Of a stretch of 59,258 bases of DNA, positions 58,503 to 59,258 are shown piece by piece. How positions within the stretch are numbered: position 1 is the first letter of the stretch; each line of letters starts with the position of its first letter. The notes beneath the pieces were generated by a model. It had not been told where the DNA came from. It searched no databases and saw only the letters and a list, made by a program, of their open reading frames with translations. This DNA comes from an uncultured Eubacteriales bacterium (lineage in GTDB: Bacteria; Bacillota; Clostridia; Christensenellales; Borkfalkiaceae), in the NCBI GenBank assembly GCA_900548285.1, contig URKE01000006.1, positions 1-59,258 on the forward strand, given 5' to 3'. The position numbers were made by a program, and so were the translations under genes.

Positions 58503-59174
58503 ATGAAAAGAATTATTACGGCGATGCTCGCCCTGATGCTTTGCGTAACGTCGGTTTGCGCTCTCGCTTCGTGTAAGAACAAAAATCAGCCTTCCACGGG
58601 CTGGGAAGTGCAGAGAATTTTGGAAAGCGGAGATACGACCGCCGAAAGCGGAACAACCGCGGAGGAAACTCTCCACAAACTCGGTTTCACCGTGGGCGAC
58701 GGCTCGAAAAGAGTTTCCGAAATCTGGGTAAATATTCCTAAAATGTATGAAAACGAAGCGGAGTTATCGGTGGACGTTTATTCGAGTTCGAGCGATTCGC
58801 TCGTGAAAAGAAGCGCAAGTCCCACGTATCCCACGTATACCCGCAAGATTACGAAAAGCGAAGCGAAACAGGCTAAGAGTCTGAACTATTGGATAAAACT
58901 CGATTTCAACGACGCCTGGAAAGATAAAGCGACTTCTTACGCGAAGAACGTTATGATAAGCGTCAAAGGAGCGTTTGAATTTAACGAAATCGTTTTTCTT
59001 GATCAGAACGGCAAACAACTTTCCGTAAGTCTTTCCAAAATCAATTACTGGTATTTGCCCGAAAACGTGAATTATATGAGAAACGTAGTAAAGACGGCGG
59101 ATATTCCCGATATGGAAAAGAACCCCAGGAAACTTATCGACGAGCAGGATAAATTCGCTCTTCGCAACAAGTAA
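58503..59174 (+). CDS. Lipoprotein of unknown function
   Basis: I chose ATG 58503 (MKRIIT), with AGAGGA upstream; an earlier start inside the nrdR end would place charged residues before the signal peptide. The 223-residue product has lipobox LASC (Cys24), a Ser/Thr-rich linker (about 28-55) and a beta-rich domain. That domain contains RVSEIWVNIPKMYENEAELSVDVYSSSSDSL and FEFNEIVFLDQNGKQLSVS, suggesting a jelly-roll or discoidin-like fold. I do not recognise a family. It ends at an extreme terminator. Confidence 0.8.
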   Translation: MKRIITAMLALMLCVTSVCALASCKNKNQPSTGWEVQRILESGDTTAESGTTAEETLHKLGFTVGDGSKRVSEIWVNIPKMYENEAELSVDVYSSSSDSLVKRSASPTYPTYTRKITKSEAKQAKSLNYWIKLDFNDAWKDKATSYAKNVMISVKGAFEFNEIVFLDQNGKQLSVSLSKINYWYLPENVNYMRNVVKTADIPDMEKNPRKLIDEQDKFALRNK

Positions 59175-59175
59175 T

Positions 59176-59258
59176 AAAAAAATTCCAACAAACGAAACGC
59201 GCGGGCGAGGAAACCATTCGGTTTCCTCGCCCGCGCGTTTCGTTTGTTGAATTTTTTT
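59176..59258. terminator. Extra-long hairpin terminator at the window end
   Basis: Arms 59176-59215 and 59220-59258 pair over 39 bp with one bulged C and an ATTC loop, beginning with A7 and ending with T7. It can terminate on both strands. Confidence 0.9.

Overview
The window looks like part of a chromosome from a strictly anaerobic, probably spore-forming Clostridia-type firmicute, plausibly an uncultivated gut fermenter. The grounds are consensus sigma-A promoters with AGGAGG ribosome sites, [FeFe]-hydrogenase-type proteins, a clostridial Rex/AdhE pair, a SpoIIE-type phosphatase, a PdaB-like deacetylase, and a TPP riboswitch in front of a ThiT transporter. I see no rRNA, tRNA, CRISPR array or complete insertion sequence.

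Region 1 (1-7137) is amino-sugar catabolism. A tightly overlapping operon encodes a Gfo/Idh/MocA dehydrogenase (cut by the window edge), a TIM-barrel sugar isomerase, NagB, NagA and a second Gfo/Idh/MocA dehydrogenase. A separately promoted GH94 phosphorylase follows. Region 2 (7138-7871) is non-coding and holds a UUCG-capped terminator and a MITE-like element with 26-bp terminal inverted repeats. Region 3 (7872-23455) is a plant-glycan locus. A GH127-type arabinofuranosidase diverges from an AraC regulator across overlapping promoters. Downstream lie a GH-like lipoprotein, a sugar ABC importer without its own ATPase, a large secreted cell-surface protein, a GH78 rhamnosidase and a cytoplasmic DUF4838-SGNH fusion. 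Region 4 (23568-29217, minus strand) is an XRE-cupin regulator followed by potABCD.

Region 5 (29464-30929) has a polysaccharide deacetylase and a double-OB SSB-like protein. Region 6 (30992-39982, minus strand) is the most interesting block: eight genes packed as one transcription unit, rex-adhE-APH-like kinase-two thioredoxin-like [2Fe-2S] proteins-PAS-bearing sensory [FeFe] hydrogenase-SpoIIE phosphatase-second [FeFe] hydrogenase. It ties NADH sensing (Rex), ethanol formation (AdhE) and apparent H2 sensing with phospho-signalling into one operon. Region 7 (40041-45502, minus strand) has a LysR regulator and then feoA-feoB-RluA-MATE.

Region 8 (45555-59258, plus strand) is mostly housekeeping: TPP riboswitch-thiT, iscR-nifS-nifU, prmA-mtaB-HIT, an ABC/FtsX exporter pair, prfB with a programmed +1 frameshift, tsaD, nrdR and a lipoprotein; only a DUF1294 gene is on the minus strand. 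Across the window runs a dispersed ~26-bp repeat (five copies) and an over-represented 13-mer, TATAAGTCGATTA. Neither is explained by the genes around it.
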